Shown: positions 53,950-64,000 of the stretch, piece by piece
How the letters are laid out: every line of letters begins with the position of its first letter
Position numbering within the stretch: position 1 is the stretch's first letter
Source: Pseudomonas fluorescens
GTDB taxonomy: Bacteria > Pseudomonadota > Gammaproteobacteria > Pseudomonadales > Pseudomonadaceae
Length of the DNA: 64,000 nt
Direction of reading: 5' to 3'
Assembly: GCF_902497895.1 (NCBI RefSeq)
Contig: NZ_CABVHQ010000007.1
Span: forward strand, 62,001-126,000
Position numbers and translations under genes: made by a program
Notes under the pieces: model-generated
Database searches by the model: none
Told to the model about the DNA's origin: nothing
Seen by the model: only the letters and a program-made list of their open reading frames with translations

Positions 53950-54711
53950 TCAACGGTAAAACAACGAATACCCGACCTGCCCCACCGCCTCATTAAGCAA
54001 CTGACCGTTCTGCCAGATCGCCTTGAACTCCGGCATCCAACCGCCTAACGGCCGGGCATTATCAACGCCTAAAAACCCCACAGGTGCCGCTACGACGGTG
54101 AAACCTGCCCGTTCGAAACTCCACACCGAACGCGGCATGTGCCAGGCCTGAGTTACCACGACCACTCGCCTGATGCCCAACGGCTGAAGTACTTCGGCAG
54201 TGAACCGGGCGTTTTCCCAGGTCGTGCGGCTGCGCCCTTCCTGCCACCTCACCGTCACGCCAAAATCGTCCTGCAGCGACTCGGCCATCAGCGCCGCCTC
54301 GCTGGGTGGCGCACCGTAATGCAAGCCGCCACTGGTCAACACCGGCAGGCCCGAGGCTTTCGCCAAGCGAGCCGCATAGCGCTCGCGCTCCAGGCCAATA
54401 CCGGTAGGCTGATCCGAGCCCCAAGCCGGGTCATCATGCTCGCGCCCCGAGCCCAGTACCACAATCGCATCCGCGCGTTCAGCCAGCGCCGCCCACTCGC
54501 TACGCGTCAGCGGCGGTTCACGCTCCAGCGCACCGGCACTCCACTCGACGACGATCGGCAGGCTCATCAGCCAGAAGCCACCCGCACCCAGTACAAAGCA
54601 CAAACCTGCCAGGCGGGGCCGGGAACGCCGAAACCACCAGGCAAACAAAAGCAGCAGCAAAAAAATGCCGGGTGGCAGAAGCAGCTGTTTGACGAAATAG
54701 CGAAAAGGCAT
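53950..54711 (-). CDS. YdcF/ElyC-family (DUF218) membrane protein
   Basis: The 253-residue protein has two N-terminal hydrophobic segments (about 10-25 and 33-55) and then a DUF218 domain with AIVVLGSGREHDD, the motif LPVLTSGG, SRTTWENARFTAEVL and VVVVTQAWHMPRSVWSF. ElyC and SanA relatives influence envelope or peptidoglycan integrity. The ATG is at 54711. It is convergent with lnt across a REP. Confidence 0.85.
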   Translation of the reverse strand: MPFRYFVKQLLLPPGIFLLLLLFAWWFRRSRPRLAGLCFVLGAGGFWLMSLPIVVEWSAGALEREPPLTRSEWAALAERADAIVVLGSGREHDDPAWGSDQPTGIGLERERYAARLAKASGLPVLTSGGLHYGAPPSEAALMAESLQDDFGVTVRWQEGRSRTTWENARFTAEVLQPLGIRRVVVVTQAWHMPRSVWSFERAGFTVVAAPVGFLGVDNARPLGGWMPEFKAIWQNGQLLNEAVGQVGYSLFYR

Positions 54712-54840
54712 CGAGCATCTCCAAAAGATGCCCGAAGCCTAAGGGGGTTGAAGCTGTGCAACAACAGTTGCTGAAGGCGATTCTTTCGAAAGCCCTGGAT
54801 TTTTGATGTCATGCAGAGTGCCCGAAAGGGCTGCATACAC

Positions 54841-55161
54841 TTATTTGAACTGCAGGGACCGGACCTTTACCGCATCCCCGCCGGTTGCCTTGTCTCGCAA
54901 CCAGATGATCTTGGCCGAACGTGGCGCTTCTTTATGTTTGATGGCTTCCAATACGCTGGAATGCGCTTCACGTTCACTACGGTCCAGATATGCCTTGATC
55001 AACTCGAACTCAGCGCGACTCAAACCACGTAATTCCAACTCGACAGGACGTTCATCACGCAACCGACCTGCTGTTTTTGCCGCATCCAGGGCCAGACCCA
55101 GACGGTCTATCAGCCGTTCGTACAGCTCGGGTTTTGTTACTTTTCGCTGCGACTCAACCAT
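54841..55161 (-). CDS. Hypothetical protein, helical, near leuS
   Basis: The 106-residue soluble protein starts MVESQRKVTKPELYERLIDR and continues LGLALDAAKTAGRLRDERPV; it is mostly predicted helical and charged, with no cysteines or membrane segment. A GAGG Shine-Dalgarno precedes the ATG. It is divergent from leuS. Function and family are not recognised. Confidence 0.65.
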   Translation of the reverse strand: MVESQRKVTKPELYERLIDRLGLALDAAKTAGRLRDERPVELELRGLSRAEFELIKAYLDRSEREAHSSVLEAIKHKEAPRSAKIIWLRDKATGGDAVKVRSLQFK

Positions 55162-55324
55162 CCGCTCACCTCATTGAAGATAAGACTCACTCCCCTCTAA
55201 GAGCTTAGTCTCGCTGAAGCAACAGGTCTGCTGCCGCGACCAACGGCCCGCGCAGGCCGCCGCTGGTGCAATCAGGGTTTCCCTCGGTAGAGCGCGGTCA
55301 TGTATGCTACGGCGCTTCCTGTAA

Positions 55325-58039
<2,715 letters not shown>

Positions 58040-58047
58040 TTGGATCA

Positions 58048-58072
58048 GGCGCCAGGTCCCGGACCTGGCGCC
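58048..58072 (+). other. Strong GC-rich hairpin between leuS and lptE
   Basis: GGCGCCAGGTCC pairs with GGACCTGGCGCC in a perfect stem. It is not followed by a T-run, and a second smaller GC hairpin (GGGCCGCGC... about 58087-58104) lies 15 bases on. It may limit read-through, protect or process the polycistronic mRNA, so it is not called a terminator. Confidence 0.6.
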
Positions 58073-58129
58073 GAACAAAACCTCCAGGGCCGCGCAGGCG
58101 GCCCACATGGTTTCAAGGGGAGCATCAAG

Positions 58130-58735
58130 ATGATCAAACGCAACCTGCTGGTTATGGGCCTCGCGGTACTGCTGAGCGCCTGCGGCTTCCAGCTGCGCGG
58201 TACCGGCACTACCGATCTCGCTATCAGAGAGCTCGACCTGAGTGCCCGTAACACCTACGGTCCGACCGTCACCCAGTTGCGTCAGGTATTGCAAGGCAGC
58301 GGGGTCAAAGTCTATGCCGGCGCACCGTACAAGCTGACGCTGACCGATGAACAGGAAACCCGGCGTACGCTCAGCTATGCCGGCGCAGGGCGCTCGGGCG
58401 AGTATGAGCTGACTACCGTGCTGTCCTATGAAATCCAGGGGCACGACAACCTGCCGTTGCTCAGTGACAATCTGCAAGTGCAGAAGGTCTTCGTCCACGA
58501 CGGTAACAACCTGGTCGGTTCTGACCAGGAAGCCGCCCAGGTGCGCGAGGAATTGCGTCGCGACCTGGTGCAACGGATGATGCTGCGTCTGCAACAGCTG
58601 AGCCCGACGCAACTGGATCAACTGCAGCAAACCGCCGATGCCAAAGCCAAGGCTGAGGCCCAGGCATTGGAAGCGGCCCAAAAGGCAGAAGCGCAAACGC
58701 CTCGCCAGTCGCCTCTGCAACTGCAGAACCAGTAA
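58130..58735 (+). CDS. lptE: LPS-assembly lipoprotein LptE
   Basis: The 201-residue protein has a lipoprotein signal peptide (MIKRNLLVMGLAVLLSAC) with C18 lipidated, followed by GFQLRGTG. The LptE core continues to about residue 165, and the C-terminal Ala/Gln/Lys-rich tail (ADAKAKAEAQALEAAQKAEA) is an extension seen in pseudomonads. LptE plugs the LptD barrel at the outer membrane and helps LPS insertion. It lies between leuS and holA, as in other proteobacteria. Confidence 0.95.
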   Translation: MIKRNLLVMGLAVLLSACGFQLRGTGTTDLAIRELDLSARNTYGPTVTQLRQVLQGSGVKVYAGAPYKLTLTDEQETRRTLSYAGAGRSGEYELTTVLSYEIQGHDNLPLLSDNLQVQKVFVHDGNNLVGSDQEAAQVREELRRDLVQRMMLRLQQLSPTQLDQLQQTADAKAKAEAQALEAAQKAEAQTPRQSPLQLQNQ

Positions 58736-58742
58736 GCCGTAC

Positions 58743-58763
58743 GGGGCGCGCCAAACGCGCCCC
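58743..58763 (+). other. GC hairpin between lptE and holA
   Basis: GGGGCGCG and CGCGCCCC form an 8-bp stem around CCAAA, just after the lptE stop and 15 bases before holA. It lacks a T-run. Confidence 0.55.
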
Positions 58764-58777
58764 GCTCGCCTCTTCTT

Positions 58778-59815
58778 ATGAAACTCGCCCCCGCCCAACT
58801 CGCCAAACACCTGCAAGGCAACCTCGCGCCTGTGTACATCATCAGCGGTGATGATCCGCTGCTGTGCCAGGAAGCCGCCGATGCCATCCGTACTGCTGCC
58901 CGTCGGCAAGGCTTCGATGAGCGCCAGGTGTTCAGCGCCGACGCCAGCTTCGATTGGGGCTCGCTGCTGCAAGCGGGCGCCAGCATGTCGCTGTTCGCCG
59001 AAAAACGCGTGCTGGAACTGCGCCTGCCTTCCGGCAAGCCTGGCGACAAGGGCGCCGCGGCGTTCATCGAATACTGCTCACGCCCTCCTGAAGATACCTT
59101 GCTGCTGATCAGCCTGCCCAAGCTCGACGGCAGTGCGCAGAAAACCAAGTGGGCCAAGGCACTGATCGAAGGTCAGCAGACCCAGTTCTTGCAAATCTGG
59201 CCGGTGGACGCCAACCAGTTGCCACAATGGATTCGTCAACGTTTGTCCCAGGCGGGGCTTTGCGCCAGCCAGGACGCCGTCGAGCTGATTGCGGCGCGCG
59301 TGGAAGGCAACCTGCTGGCGGCCGCGCAGGAAATCGAAAAACTCAAACTGATGGCCGAAGGCGGTCAGATCACCGTCGAGACGGTGCAAGCGGCTGTTGC
59401 TGATAGTGCGCGCTTTGATGTATTCGGCCTGGTGGATGCGATTCTCAACGGCGAAGCCGCCCACGCTTTGCGCATGCTCGAAGGCCTGCGGGGGGAAGGC
59501 GTCGAACCGCCGGTGATTCTCTGGGCGCTGGCCCGGGAGCTGCGCCTGCTGGCCAACCTGTCGCTGCAATACAGCCAGGGCATACCGCTGGACAAAGCCT
59601 TCAGCCAGGCCCGTCCGCCGGTCTGGGACAAGCGCAAGCCACTGATGAGCAAAGCCCTGCAACGCCACTCGGCGCAGCGCTGGGGGCAATTGCTGCTCGA
59701 TGCTCAGCGTATCGACGCACAGATCAAAGGCCAGGCGGCGGGCTCGCCGTGGATGAGCCTGAGCCGTTTGTCGCTGTTGATGGCCGGTCAGCGGTTGGCA
59801 TTGCCGGCGGAATGA
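58778..59815 (+). CDS. holA: DNA polymerase III delta subunit
   Basis: The 345-residue protein has the delta start MKLAPAQLAKHLQGNLAPVY, with IISGDDPLLCQEAADAIR, and the AAA+ delta domains without a Walker A motif. Delta opens the beta clamp in the clamp-loader complex. Length matches E. coli HolA (343). It follows lptE by 42 bases. Confidence 0.95.
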   Translation: MKLAPAQLAKHLQGNLAPVYIISGDDPLLCQEAADAIRTAARRQGFDERQVFSADASFDWGSLLQAGASMSLFAEKRVLELRLPSGKPGDKGAAAFIEYCSRPPEDTLLLISLPKLDGSAQKTKWAKALIEGQQTQFLQIWPVDANQLPQWIRQRLSQAGLCASQDAVELIAARVEGNLLAAAQEIEKLKLMAEGGQITVETVQAAVADSARFDVFGLVDAILNGEAAHALRMLEGLRGEGVEPPVILWALARELRLLANLSLQYSQGIPLDKAFSQARPPVWDKRKPLMSKALQRHSAQRWGQLLLDAQRIDAQIKGQAAGSPWMSLSRLSLLMAGQRLALPAE

Positions 59816-59823
59816 TCGGACAA

Positions 59824-59956
59824 TGTGGCGAGGGAGCTTGCTCCCGCTCGGCCGCGCAGCGGTCGTAAATCCGACGAATGCATTCTGCCTGACAATACGC
59901 GGTTATCGATTTTAGGACCGCTTCGCGCTCCAGCGGGAGCAAGCTCCCTCGCCACA
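59824..59956. repeat. REP pair (REPIN), family B
   Basis: Inverted heads TGTGGCGAGGGAGCTTGCTC surround the usual middle part in the gap between holA and arfA. Confidence 0.9.
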
Positions 59957-60053
59957 GGTCGTCATTTCCTACACATCGCAGGGTCTGGACAGATTCCCCG
60001 CGTTGTCCGATGATCGGCAACGCAAAACCCCACCCCACCAGCGAGATCCCTTC

Positions 60054-60218
60054 GTGAGAAAAAAGCCATCAACGCATGGCCCCAACAAGGCCAAATCCAT
60101 CATCGCCCAGCCTCTGTTCCGTAGCCGTCAGGAACAACCAGGCAAGGGCAAAGGCAGTTACCGCCGCGAAGCCTTCCAGTCTAAAAGCTGGGAGGCTTCT
60201 TACTTTCAGACCGCCTGA
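60054..60218 (+). CDS. arfA: Alternative ribosome-rescue factor ArfA
   Basis: The 54-residue basic protein is read from a GTG at 60054 ([20 protein letters not shown], then [20 protein letters not shown] and WEAS). [11 protein letters not shown] and the W-E-A-S pattern match ArfA. ArfA recruits release factor RF2 to ribosomes stalled on mRNAs lacking a stop codon when trans-translation fails. A hairpin inside the 3' part of the coding sequence (60168-60199) suggests truncated translation controlled by RNase III or early termination, as known for E. coli arfA. Confidence 0.85.
   Translation: MRKKPSTHGPNKAKSIIAQPLFRSRQEQPGKGKGSYRREAFQSKSWEASYFQTA
60168..60199 (+). promoter_or_regulatory. Hairpin inside the arfA coding sequence
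   Basis: GAAGCCTTCCAG (60168-60179) pairs with CTGGGAGGCTTC (60188-60199) with one G-U pair and an 8-base loop, followed by the T-rich TTACTTT. This could be cleaved by RNase III or terminate transcription, giving a non-stop arfA mRNA that is normally tagged by tmRNA. Confidence 0.7.
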
Positions 60219-60279
60219 ACGCAAGCAACCCCTCAACATGTTAAGGTCGGCACCTGATTCGTATTTTCTGGACCTGTGC

Positions 60280-61602
60280 ATGCCCTTTTGTATTTTCCGT
60301 CGTTGGCATTTACGCCAATTGATCGCTGCCTCCAGCCTTATTCTGTTAGTCGCCTGCGCGGAAAAACCGACTGCCGCCGACGCCCAACCGCTTCAGAACG
60401 TTGCTGTCGTCCCCGCGCCCGCGGTGATTCCTCCAGTGGTCCCGACTGGCGAGAACCTGGAAATCCAGCCGACGCAGACGTTCAATGAATGGCAGACCGG
60501 CTTTCGCCAGGACGCCCTGGGCGCGGGCATCAACCCCAGCCTGTTCGATCGCGCCTTTGCTGGCGTTACACCGGACATGAGTGTGATCCGCGCCGATCGC
60601 AGCCAACCGGAGTTTGCCCGTCCCGTATGGGAATACCTTGATGGCGCGCTTTCTGCCATGCGGGTCCGCAAAGGCCAGGGGTTGCTCTACGAACACGCCG
60701 ACACCCTGCAAAGCATCGAACAGCGTTATGGCGTCGATCGCCAGGCGCTGGTCGCGATCTGGGGCATGGAAAGCAATTTCGGCAGTTTCCAGGGCGACAA
60801 ATCGGTGATCCGCTCGCTGGCGACCCTGGCCTATGAAGGCCGGCGTCCAGGCTTTGCCCATGCCCAATTGCTCGCCGCCCTGCAGATTCTTCAGCACGGT
60901 GATATCGAGCCCGAGAAGATGCTCGGCTCCTGGGCTGGCGCCATGGGGCAGACCCAGTTCATCCCGACCACCTACAACACCCACGCGGTAGACTTCGACG
61001 GCGATGGACGGCGCGATATCTGGGGCAGCCCGGCCGATGCCCTGGCCTCGACCGCCCACTACCTGCAAAGCTCCGGCTGGCAGAAAGGCCAGCCCTGGGG
61101 CTTCGAGGTGCAACTGGCGAGCGGTTTCGACTACGCGCTGGCCGATGGTTCGATCCGCAAGTCCGTCGCCGAATGGATGCAGCTCGGGCTCAAGCTGCCT
61201 GAGGGGACGAGAGTACCGCCCGGCTCCGAACAGCTGTCCGCGGCCCTGTTGTTGCCGGCCGGTTATCGTGGCCCGGCATTCCTGATCCTCGATAATTTCC
61301 GGGCCATTCTCAAGTACAACAACTCGTCGTCCTATGCCTTGGCCGTCAGTCTGCTGTCCGAGCGCTTCAGCGGTGCCGGGCTGATCAGCGGTGAATGGCC
61401 CAAGGATGACCTGCCGTTGAGCCGCTCCGAGCGGATCGAGCTGCAAAGCCTGCTCAGCATGAACAATTACGATGCCGGCACCGCCGATGGCATCATCGGC
61501 GCCAATACCCGCAAGGCGATACGCGCGGCGCAGCAGTCGTTTGGCTGGCCGGCGGATGGCTATCCGACGCACAAGTTGCTGGAGAGTTTGCGTAGCCGCT
61601 AA
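60280..61602 (+). CDS. MltB-type lytic murein transglycosylase (lipoprotein)
   Basis: The 440-residue protein starts [20 protein letters not shown] with a lipobox LLVAC and lipidated C26. The SLT_2 (MltB) domain contains the catalytic Glu (E164) in [11 protein letters not shown] and the motifs [14 protein letters not shown] and [17 protein letters not shown]. The C-terminal about 60 residues form a peptidoglycan-binding domain ([20 protein letters not shown]). It cleaves peptidoglycan glycan strands. An ATG at 60238 would add 14 residues. Confidence 0.9.
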   Translation: MPFCIFRRWHLRQLIAASSLILLVACAEKPTAADAQPLQNVAVVPAPAVIPPVVPTGENLEIQPTQTFNEWQTGFRQDALGAGINPSLFDRAFAGVTPDMSVIRADRSQPEFARPVWEYLDGALSAMRVRKGQGLLYEHADTLQSIEQRYGVDRQALVAIWGMESNFGSFQGDKSVIRSLATLAYEGRRPGFAHAQLLAALQILQHGDIEPEKMLGSWAGAMGQTQFIPTTYNTHAVDFDGDGRRDIWGSPADALASTAHYLQSSGWQKGQPWGFEVQLASGFDYALADGSIRKSVAEWMQLGLKLPEGTRVPPGSEQLSAALLLPAGYRGPAFLILDNFRAILKYNNSSSYALAVSLLSERFSGAGLISGEWPKDDLPLSRSERIELQSLLSMNNYDAGTADGIIGANTRKAIRAAQQSFGWPADGYPTHKLLESLRSR

Positions 61603-61605
61603 GCA

Positions 61606-61704
61606 AAGATCGCAGCCTGCGGCAGCTCCTGCACCGACCGCGTTCACCCGTTAATCCCGGGTGTACGCAAATCCCGTAGGAGCTGCCGCAGGCTGCGATC
61701 TTTT
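61606..61704. repeat. REP pair, family A, inverted
   Basis: Family A arms (AAAGATCGCAGCCTGCGGCA) flank a 50-base spacer between the convergent transglycosylase and ldcA genes. Confidence 0.9.
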
Positions 61705-61738
61705 CTGCTATGCCCACGCTCTCACATGGGAATGAAGC

Positions 61739-62689
61739 CTAGGAGCGAACCACCACATCCTGCTCCAGCACCAACTCTTGAGCCCCCGCATCCAACCTGA
61801 CCATCGCCCCCATTGGCAGGGTCAGGTTCGGATCGCAATGGCCACTGCGCCAGCCCGCCAGTACCGGAATCCACAGCGGCTCGAAGGTTTGCTTGAGCAA
61901 CCCCGCCAAAGCCTGCTCATCTACCCCGGCAACGTCGCCCACCAAGACCCCACAGAGCTTGCTCAGCACGCCCGCGAGCCGCAGGTGGGTCAGTAGCCGG
62001 TCTATGCGGTACAGCGGCTCGTTGATGTCCTCGATGAACAGAATGACACCCTCGGCATCGATCCCGTAAGGCGTGCCCAGGGTCCCGGCAATCAGCGAGA
62101 GATTGCCTCCCAGCAAACGACCGCGCGCCACGCCCGGCACAATCGTGGTCAATGGATACGCCGGTGGGTGGCGCAACACGCTCCCGGACGTTAATTCCCC
62201 TCTGAGCATGCCGAGCAACGACGATTCTGTGGGCTGCTGCTTATCCCCCAGCAGATCGGCGTTGAGCATCGGCCCGTGGAAGGTCACGAAGCCCGCATAG
62301 CGACTGATCGCCAGATGCAGTGCCGTGATATCGCTGTAACCGACAAAAGGCTTGGCATTGCGGCGCAGCAGCTCGAAATCGATCCGGTCCAGTATTCGCG
62401 GGCTTCCATAACCGCCACGCAGGCACAGGATCGCGTCAATGCGGCTGTCGGCAAACGCCGCGTGCAGGTCGTTCAAGCGGACCTCGTCACTTCCGGCCAG
62501 GTAGCCGTCTTTGTCTTCGACACCGGGAAAGATCCGCAGCCCGTAGCCCCTGGCCTGCATCCATTGCACAGCTTTCTCGGCATCCAGCGCTGCGGGACCG
62601 GCCGGCGCGATCAAGCCGATCACGCCATTGGCTGGCAATGCAGGCACTGGCGTATGAGCACAGGCTTTGTCTGTTGATCGAATCGTCAT
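61739..62689 (-). CDS. ldcA: Murein tetrapeptide LD-carboxypeptidase
   Basis: The 316-residue S66-family peptidase has the nucleophile Ser119 in FVGYSDITALHLA, the acidic residue in LFIEDINEPLYRID and the histidine in WRSGHCDPNLTLP. It removes the terminal D-Ala from murein tetrapeptides in the cytoplasm during peptidoglycan recycling. A GGGAGA Shine-Dalgarno precedes the ATG at 62689. It is close to the lytic transglycosylase gene but on the opposite strand. Confidence 0.9.
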   Translation of the reverse strand: MTIRSTDKACAHTPVPALPANGVIGLIAPAGPAALDAEKAVQWMQARGYGLRIFPGVEDKDGYLAGSDEVRLNDLHAAFADSRIDAILCLRGGYGSPRILDRIDFELLRRNAKPFVGYSDITALHLAISRYAGFVTFHGPMLNADLLGDKQQPTESSLLGMLRGELTSGSVLRHPPAYPLTTIVPGVARGRLLGGNLSLIAGTLGTPYGIDAEGVILFIEDINEPLYRIDRLLTHLRLAGVLSKLCGVLVGDVAGVDEQALAGLLKQTFEPLWIPVLAGWRSGHCDPNLTLPMGAMVRLDAGAQELVLEQDVVVRS

Positions 62690-62816
62690 CCATGGTTCTC
62701 CCTGCGTAGACTCTTCAACGCACAGTAGACACGAAAGCTGGCAAATAGAAGGGGAGAAGCGCTACAGGACGTGAAGGGAAAGTCTGGTTTGCGGTGGCAA
62801 TGTGGTTCTGCCCCAA

Positions 62817-62857
62817 CGAAAAAGCAGACCACCCGCCAGAATGAAGATTCTGGCGGG
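62817..62857 (-). terminator. Terminator after lipA
   Basis: CCCGCCAGAAT and ATTCTGGCGGG form a perfect 11-bp stem around GAAG, and AAAAA on the + strand downstream (about 62819-62823) gives a U-run for the minus-strand transcript. It ends the lipB-lipA unit. Confidence 0.8.
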
Positions 62858-62867
62858 CGGTTGCAGA

Positions 62868-63887
62868 TCAGGACATCAGGCTGGCTTTAACCAGTTTCGC
62901 CTGTTCATCGGCGTGGTACGAGGAACGTACCAGCGGGCCCGACGCAACGTTCTTGAAGCCCATCTTGTAGCCTTCTTCGGCGAACCAGGCGAACACGTCC
63001 GGGTGCACGAAACGCTGCACCGGCAAGTGGCTGCGCGATGGCTGCAGGTACTGGCCGAGGGTCAGCATATCGATATCGTGTTCGCGCATGCGCTTCATGA
63101 CTTCGATGACTTCTTCGTCGGTCTCGCCCAGGCCCAGCATCAAGCCGGACTTGGTCGGAATATGCGGCATCATCTGCTTGAAGCGTTGCAGCAGGGTCAG
63201 CGACCACTGGTAATCTGAACCCGGACGCGCAGCCTTGTACAGGCGCGGCACGGTTTCCAGGTTGTGGTTGAACACATCCGGCGGCTCGGCGGCGGTAATT
63301 TCCAGCGCCACGTCCATCCGGCCACGGTAGTCCGGAACCAGGGTTTCGAGTTGCACGTTCGGCGACAGCTTGCGGATCTCGCGGATGCAGTCGGCAAAGT
63401 GCTGGGCACCGCCGTCACGCAGGTCATCGCGGTCTACCGAGGTGATCACCACGTACTTCAGTTTCAGGTCGGCGATGGCGACGGCCAGGCTTTGCGGCTC
63501 GTTGACGTCCAGTGGCTTCGGACGGCCGTGACCGACGTCGCAGAACGGGCAGCGACGGGTGCAGATATCGCCCATGATCATAAAGGTCGCGGTGCCGCCG
63601 GAGAAGCACTCACCCAGGTTAGGGCAGGACGCTTCTTCACAGACGCTGTGCAACTTGTGTTTGCGCAGCAACGCCTTGATACGGTCGACTTCCGGCGAAA
63701 CCGGGATACGCACGCGAATCCAGTCGGGTTTTTTCGGCAGTTCGGTGGTTGGGATGATCTTCACCGGAATGCGTGCAACCTTCTCGGCGCCGCGCAGCTT
63801 GACGCCGGCTTCTACCTTGGCACGCGGGGCCGGACGCTCGGTGACATCCAGCGTCGGGATCATGGTTTGCACTGCATCAGTAGTCAT
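62868..63887 (-). CDS. lipA: Lipoyl synthase
   Basis: The 339-residue radical-SAM enzyme inserts two sulfurs into octanoyl groups to make lipoyl cofactors. The auxiliary-cluster cysteines are C83, C88 and C94 ([12 protein letters not shown]), and the radical-SAM cysteines are C109, C113 and C116 (CTRRCPFC). The start [15 protein letters not shown] gives a slightly longer N-terminus than E. coli LipA (321). It follows lipB with a 1-base gap. Confidence 0.97.
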   Translation of the reverse strand: MTTDAVQTMIPTLDVTERPAPRAKVEAGVKLRGAEKVARIPVKIIPTTELPKKPDWIRVRIPVSPEVDRIKALLRKHKLHSVCEEASCPNLGECFSGGTATFMIMGDICTRRCPFCDVGHGRPKPLDVNEPQSLAVAIADLKLKYVVITSVDRDDLRDGGAQHFADCIREIRKLSPNVQLETLVPDYRGRMDVALEITAAEPPDVFNHNLETVPRLYKAARPGSDYQWSLTLLQRFKQMMPHIPTKSGLMLGLGETDEEVIEVMKRMREHDIDMLTLGQYLQPSRSHLPVQRFVHPDVFAWFAEEGYKMGFKNVASGPLVRSSYHADEQAKLVKASLMS

Positions 63888-63888
63888 A

Positions 63889-63999
63889 TCAGTCGATTCC
63901 GCCCGTTAGGGTCGTCTGCTCAGCGTAGTCGAGGTGTTTGACGAGCTGCACACGCAGCCGGGCACTAACCTCGGCAAATTCAATCGGTCCTGTGTGAGC
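63889..63999 (-). CDS. lipB: Octanoyltransferase LipB, 3' end only
   Basis: Read from the window edge on the minus strand, the last 36 codons give [20 protein letters not shown] then [16 protein letters not shown] and a stop at 63889-63891. This is the characteristic C-terminus of Pseudomonas LipB, which transfers octanoyl groups from acyl carrier protein to target proteins. The rest lies outside the window. It is directly upstream of lipA, as expected. Confidence 0.85.
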   Translation of the reverse strand, partial: AHTGPIEFAEVSARLRVQLVKHLDYAEQTTLTGGID

Positions 64000-64000
64000 A

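Overview
The window is a GC-rich stretch of a Pseudomonas chromosome, most likely from the P. fluorescens group. The evidence is the gene content (cioAB with a DUF2474 partner, the thiD-thiE-hemL order, miaB-phoH-ybeY-corC-lnt, leuS-lptE-holA, lipB-lipA), typical Pseudomonas protein sequences, and two abundant families of palindromic REP elements between genes. No rRNA, tRNA, CRISPR array, insertion sequence or prophage was seen. Most of the window is ordinary core genome.

Layout. 1-5130: the 3' end of a LuxR-type regulator, rlmG, and the cyanide-insensitive oxidase operon cioA-cioB-DUF2474, with a perfect ANR/FNR-type box upstream. 5130-10100: an MFS exporter, a DJ-1-like protein that lacks the family's catalytic residues, a small secreted DUF4879-like protein, and an NCS2 purine permease overlapping trmA. 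10117-14340: an accessory region with an overlapping DUF4160/DUF2442 pair, decayed remnants of a shikimate/quinate catabolic locus on both sides of an intact TetR regulator, a DMT permease, and an IclR regulator with matching palindromes at both promoters. 14515-17389: two tandem neutral zinc metallopeptidases and an alpha/beta hydrolase. 17420-30560: HAD hydrolase, tesB, GNAT, histone-deacetylase-like hydrolase, flavoprotein, rhlE, a yedA-like exporter with a divergent Lrp regulator, exonuclease, NYN protein, DUF2076, YciC-like, EEP-family hydrolase, and two small genes of unknown function.

30610-43660: hrpB, with a 267-bp nested inverted-repeat element next to its start codon, then a lipoprotein, fieF, DUF6515, Lrp, DUF2788, rluE, amn, an AidB-like acyl-CoA dehydrogenase and a 7TM-DISM hybrid histidine kinase. 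44132-47665: thiamine (thiD, thiE) and tetrapyrrole (hemL) synthesis plus a Sel1-repeat protein, bracketed by two inverted copies of one variant REP element. 47894-54711: DUF1820 divergent from miaB, then phoH-ybeY-corC-lnt (tRNA modification, rRNA maturation, ion homeostasis, lipoprotein acylation) and a YdcF-like protein. 54841-64000: a hypothetical protein, leuS-lptE-holA, arfA with a hairpin inside its coding sequence, a lytic transglycosylase, ldcA, lipA and the 3' end of lipB.

The observations most worth a second look are the nested inverted-repeat element at hrpB, the eroded shikimate/quinate locus with a surviving regulator, the matched IclR operators, the arfA hairpin, and the DJ-1 homologue without its nucleophile. 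I did not find a clearly new multi-gene system. The DUF4160/DUF2442 pair and the two small genes at 29790-30557 are the nearest candidates.
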